Source: Botryobacter ruber (GTDB lineage: Bacteria; Bacteroidota; Bacteroidia; Cytophagales; Hymenobacteraceae). From it: a DNA stretch of 52,833 nt. The notes beneath the pieces are model-generated. The model did not search any database and had not been told where the DNA came from. It saw only the letters and a program-made list of their open reading frames with translations. Positions within the stretch are counted from its first letter, which is position 1. The number at the start of each line of letters is the position of its first letter. Positions 50,478-52,833 of the stretch are shown here, piece by piece. Made by a program: the position numbers and the translations under genes. The stretch lies in the NCBI RefSeq assembly GCF_003347595.2, contig NZ_QCZK02000050.1:1-52833 (forward strand), in the 5' to 3' direction.

Positions 50478-50882
50478 TTACACTCCCGTAATACGCTTGA
50501 AATTCATTAACGTGTTTCGGATCCCTTCTCTGACGCTTCCGGTTGCCGTTTCAAAAAATATCTCTTCCTGCCGCTTGTAAGTCCAGTTTGAAAACCAGGC
50601 AAACACCACGATTATGACCATCAGCGGAAGCTTTTCTAAAATTACTTGGCTCGCTTCCCCCTTATAATAGAGCATCGTGCAATACCCAATTAAGGGTAGA
50701 AGCATAAGGACACTGTTCCAACTGCCCACTGTTCTCCAGAAGCTACTTTTCTCTTGTAGTTCTTCGAGGGTGCTGTTGGAGTTGAGGATTATTTTGTTCA
50801 GATCTTCTGGGCTATGCGCCTGTTGTTTAACTTCCTGCTGCTGGGCAGCGATCCAGTGTTTTTTGAATTCATCCAGTTCCAT
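50478..50882 (-). CDS. Small membrane protein paired with an ECF sigma gene
   Basis: 134 aa. N-terminal MELDEFKKHWIAAQQQE, two membrane helices at about residues 52-72 and 85-101, soluble tail. Proteins starting like this commonly follow ECF sigma genes in Bacteroidota and may act as membrane anti-sigma-like partners, though no zinc motif is present. Its upstream sigma gene is broken. Confidence 0.65.
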   Translation of the reverse strand: MELDEFKKHWIAAQQQEVKQQAHSPEDLNKIILNSNSTLEELQEKSSFWRTVGSWNSVLMLLPLIGYCTMLYYKGEASQVILEKLPLMVIIVVFAWFSNWTYKRQEEIFFETATGSVREGIRNTLMNFKRITGV

Positions 50883-50967
50883 ATTATCCTATGTTTACAA
50901 GTCCTGACGCTACCAGTGTTCTTAGCCTGGCTTTTATTTTATTTAATTTAAAACCCACGTTTGATTC

Positions 50968-51378
50968 TTAAAGGCCCATGATCTCCGCTATTTCTTTGTA
51001 GCTGCACTCTTCCAGGTAAAGCAGGGTCAAGGCCTGTTCCACTTGGGAGAGTTGTCTGATGCCCTGGTACATCAGGATCAAATTCTCATCAACATCGCCA
51101 TCCAGGACGGGTAACTTAAAGGCCTCTGTACCGAGCTCTGCAAACCTTGCTCTTTTAGTCTCTTTTCTTACTCTGGTAATAGCCGTATTCAAGGCAACCC
51201 AGTACATCCAGGTGGTTATTTTGGATTCCTACTGAAAAAAAGAGAAGGATTTCCAAAGCTGGAGCACAATGTCTTGAAACAGATCTTCTCTGTCTTCTTT
51301 CGTGTTGCAATACATGTTGCATACCTTGAGAATAAGGCCTTGGTGCTGGGTGATGAGTAAAAGAAATGGCTCTTTCAA
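50968..51378 (-). pseudogene. ECF sigma-70 factor, broken by in-frame TAG
   Basis: Region 2: LITQHQGLILKVCNMYCNTK then REDLFQDIVLQLWKSF; region 4: RQLSQVEQALTLLYLEECSY then KEIAEIMGL. At 51231-51229 a TAG stands in the frame (FFQ-stop-ESKITTWMYW), where relatives read a Gly or Arg, and no ATG is available for the N-terminus; the closest is TTG at 51378. So two defects: nonsense and a lost start. The downstream partner (50478-50882) is still open. Confidence 0.75.
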
Positions 51379-51656
51379 ATCGTTTGTTTTTCCTATTAGT
51401 CGTCTAAAGTTGGAAAAACTTAGAGAGATAGTAATCTTTTTTTTATTCAGGAGAAACAGTACCGGGGAGGAGCTTTATGTTGCTAAGTTATCAAATGGAA
51501 TGACCATCGAATATTAGCCTTCTGCCACCTTACAAATATGAAACTTTTTTGACATCATATACTGAAAATCAAATGGTGTTGATGCGGGCTAAAAAATGCA
51601 GGAAGGGAGTAACAATACTAAAATCGTATTTGTTATTTTTTTGTTACTCTGGAAAC
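51379..51656. other. Intergenic stretch without recognised features
   Basis: About 280 nt, AT-rich, upstream of the broken sigma gene; I see no protein frame, hairpin or repeat family member in it. Confidence 0.4.
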
Positions 51657-51693
51657 AAAAAACCCGCTTATTTAAAGAAATAAGCGGGTTTTT
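51657..51693. terminator. Bidirectional terminator
   Basis: AACCCGCTTATTT-AAAG-AAATAAGCGGGTT, a 13-bp perfect stem with A- and T-tracts on the sides. On the minus strand it directly follows a tRNA-3'-end-like sequence at 51705-51724. Confidence 0.9.
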
Positions 51694-51704
51694 ATGGGTT
51701 ACTG

Positions 51705-51724
51705 TGTAGTCCGTAGGGGAATCG
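51705..51724 (-). other. tRNA 3'-end-like remnant (possible att site)
   Basis: On the minus strand CGATTCCCCTACGGACTACA reads like a T-arm and the 3' acceptor strand of a tRNA (ACGGACT would pair with AGTCCGT); the body of a tRNA is missing upstream. It precedes a terminator, the natural order at a tRNA end, and lies 0.8 kb from a tyrosine integrase. Confidence 0.4.
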
Positions 51725-51976
51725 TGATTCCTACACAAACAGATAATTATCAATGCTTTACGTGGCTTCTGTTTTGCGACTCACCGAATCACGCACCACT
51801 TGTTTGCTTCAGTTTAGCTGCAAATGCTATAGAACAAATATAGCATTATTGGTTTTAAGAATCAATTATGTTCTTCCTGGATTGCTCCTGAATGTTCAAC
51901 GTGTAAGATAAATTTCCGATTCGAATAAGTGTTATATCTCGCGGTTTAGTGCGAGAAGCAAGATGTATTTTTGTAA

Positions 51977-52009
51977 ACAAAAAAGGCTCCACCCCCTGGT
52001 CAGAGCCTT
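51977..52009 (-). terminator. Minus-strand terminator
   Basis: AAGGCTC, a 13-nt loop, GAGCCTT and then a T-run on the minus strand; ends transcripts from the small hypothetical gene and integrase. About 260 nt downstream of that gene; the stretch between shows no convincing minus-strand gene. Confidence 0.6.
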
Positions 52010-52268
52010 CCAAAGATTGCCTCGGAACTCGGCTTCATTTCTTTTTCAAAAGCAACACCACTTCACACAACGAAAGCTTTTTTATTGCTCTATTCCGGAA
52101 GACACTGAAATAAGACTGTTGAAATATGGAAAACCCTTTGGGTTTACCACATTCCAACAGCATGGTAGTAATGGTAGCAATGCGACGGCAGAGTTTTACC
52201 TCTACCTTAGCAGACCAAGGTCACCTCTTGTAATCCCCTTTTGCTTATGAAGAAAGAAATTGAAATGA

Positions 52269-52460
52269 CTAAGAATGCTTTACTCTTTTCTTAACGACAG
52301 CAGAGCGGTCGAGCCGCTGGCCCGGCTTGAGGGATTGAGAGATGATAAAAGTAACTGCCTCTATCCGTTCTTTAGGAGCACGACTGAGCCAGTAGAGCAG
52401 GTCTTCCTGCTCGTCTATCTCTTTCATCGGACCCTTTCGTACTACAGCCTGTATTCGCAT
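52269..52460 (-). CDS. Small conserved hypothetical protein
   Basis: 63 aa (MRIQAVVRKGPMKEIDEQED ... LYWLSRAPKERIEAVTFIIS) ending in a basic tail (VVKKRVKHS). The xWLSRxPxERIEAV block resembles short Bacteroidota proteins that often stand before nucleotidyltransferase-like genes and look like antitoxins; I am not certain. No partner toxin is seen downstream. Confidence 0.55.
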   Translation of the reverse strand: MRIQAVVRKGPMKEIDEQEDLLYWLSRAPKERIEAVTFIISQSLKPGQRLDRSAVVKKRVKHS

Positions 52461-52513
52461 ATTTTCTTTTTAATAGCAGGGGACATTTTTCAAGTAGCTC
52501 CTTTACAAATATA

Positions 52514-52833
52514 CTATTTTTGATGAACTCTTGTTGTAGCAATTAAGGTCAGTCCCATTACCTCAAAGGATTTAGTACAGCACTTATTCTCTTCTGCCGG
52601 TACGCTTCTAAACTTACTTCTCAGTATCCCCATGTCTTGGCTTACCTTTATGTCGAGCACCTTGGCGTAGTGCTGGGTGGTCTTGATGGAGGTGTGGCCG
52701 AGCATCTTCGAAACGCTCTCCATAGGTACACCGTTGAATAGCGTAACAGTGGTGGCGAATGTGTGGCGGGCGGTGTGGAACGTAACAGGCTTGGTGATAC
52801 CGCACACGTCCATAATCTCCTTGAGGTAAGCGT
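52514..52833 (-). CDS. Tyrosine recombinase/integrase, C-terminal part
   Basis: Truncated by the right window edge; about 106 C-terminal codons. Catalytic residues visible: HTARHTFAT (His and second Arg), MLGHTSIKTTQHYAKV (His, and the nucleophile Tyr in HYA). This is the phage-integrase family seen in Bacteroidota mobile elements. The frame is open to the edge (AYLKEIMDVCG precedes the first ATG). It probably belongs to an element lying mostly outside the window. Confidence 0.85.
   Translation of the reverse strand, partial: AYLKEIMDVCGITKPVTFHTARHTFATTVTLFNGVPMESVSKMLGHTSIKTTQHYAKVLDIKVSQDMGILRSKFRSVPAEENKCCTKSFEVMGLTLIATTRVHQK

Noticed and set aside
51963..52250. 95-codon plus-strand frame
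   Set aside because: Composition unlike protein, lies over a minus-strand terminator, no start signal and no family match.

Overview
The window looks like a chromosome segment of a Bacteroidota bacterium, most likely of the Cytophagales/Hymenobacteraceae kind (Pontibacter or Hymenobacter relatives). I infer this from gene content, from -7 promoter boxes of the TAnnTTTG form, from CarboxypepD_reg-like and DUF4350/DUF4129/MoxR gene sets, and from intergenic repeats of a style common in that phylum. No database search was possible.

Layout. 1-2085 (minus, AT-rich, cut by the left edge) encodes one protein that joins a calcineurin-like metallophosphoesterase to an Hsp90-like GHKL ATPase; its composition differs sharply from the GC-rich hrpB next to it. 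2.3-7.3 kb holds hrpB, a long inverted repeat beside a broken REP-associated (RAYT) transposase, an orphan exbD and a DinB-family gene. 7.6-10.6 kb is a small operon led by a GbsR/MarR regulator, with a palindromic operator before the regulator and a second one before the next gene. 10.6-18.8 kb holds a CarboxypepD_reg-like protein, a C-terminal alpha-2-macroglobulin remnant, and the MoxR/DUF58/DUF4350/DUF4129/membrane protein/SpoIIM set divergent from an RDD protein. 19.7-21.6 kb is a triple-PAS histidine kinase.

21.7-39.8 kb is the metabolic core: an 11-gene complex I operon (nuoABCDHIJKLMN) without nuoE, nuoF or nuoG, preceded on the same strand by a two-subunit 2-oxoacid:ferredoxin oxidoreductase, and divergent from a 2[4Fe-4S] ferredoxin and a full-length pyruvate:ferredoxin oxidoreductase (nifJ). 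Together these suggest that 2-oxoacid oxidation reduces ferredoxin, which feeds a complex I lacking the NADH module, at least as encoded here.

39.8-43.1 kb holds a HEPN-like protein, an RhlE-type RNA helicase, a YiaA-like membrane protein and a Crp/Fnr regulator. 43.2-50.5 kb is a sulfur-type block: a TsdA-like dihaem cytochrome, a SoxB-like and a canonical 5'-nucleotidase family protein, a rhodanese lipoprotein and a YeiH-type transporter. It is bracketed by a 25-bp inverted repeat (23/25 identical) with no transposase inside. 50.5-52.8 kb has a nonsense-broken ECF sigma factor, a small conserved protein and the C-terminal end of a tyrosine integrase cut by the right edge.

Three repeat systems run through the window: about ten copies of a 35-40 nt element centred on CTGTGGTGGCAGGTGCAG, mostly just 3' of stop codons in sense orientation; three copies of a MITE-like element with G-rich inverted ends, one of them inserted between nuoM and nuoN; and clusters of short perfect palindromes.
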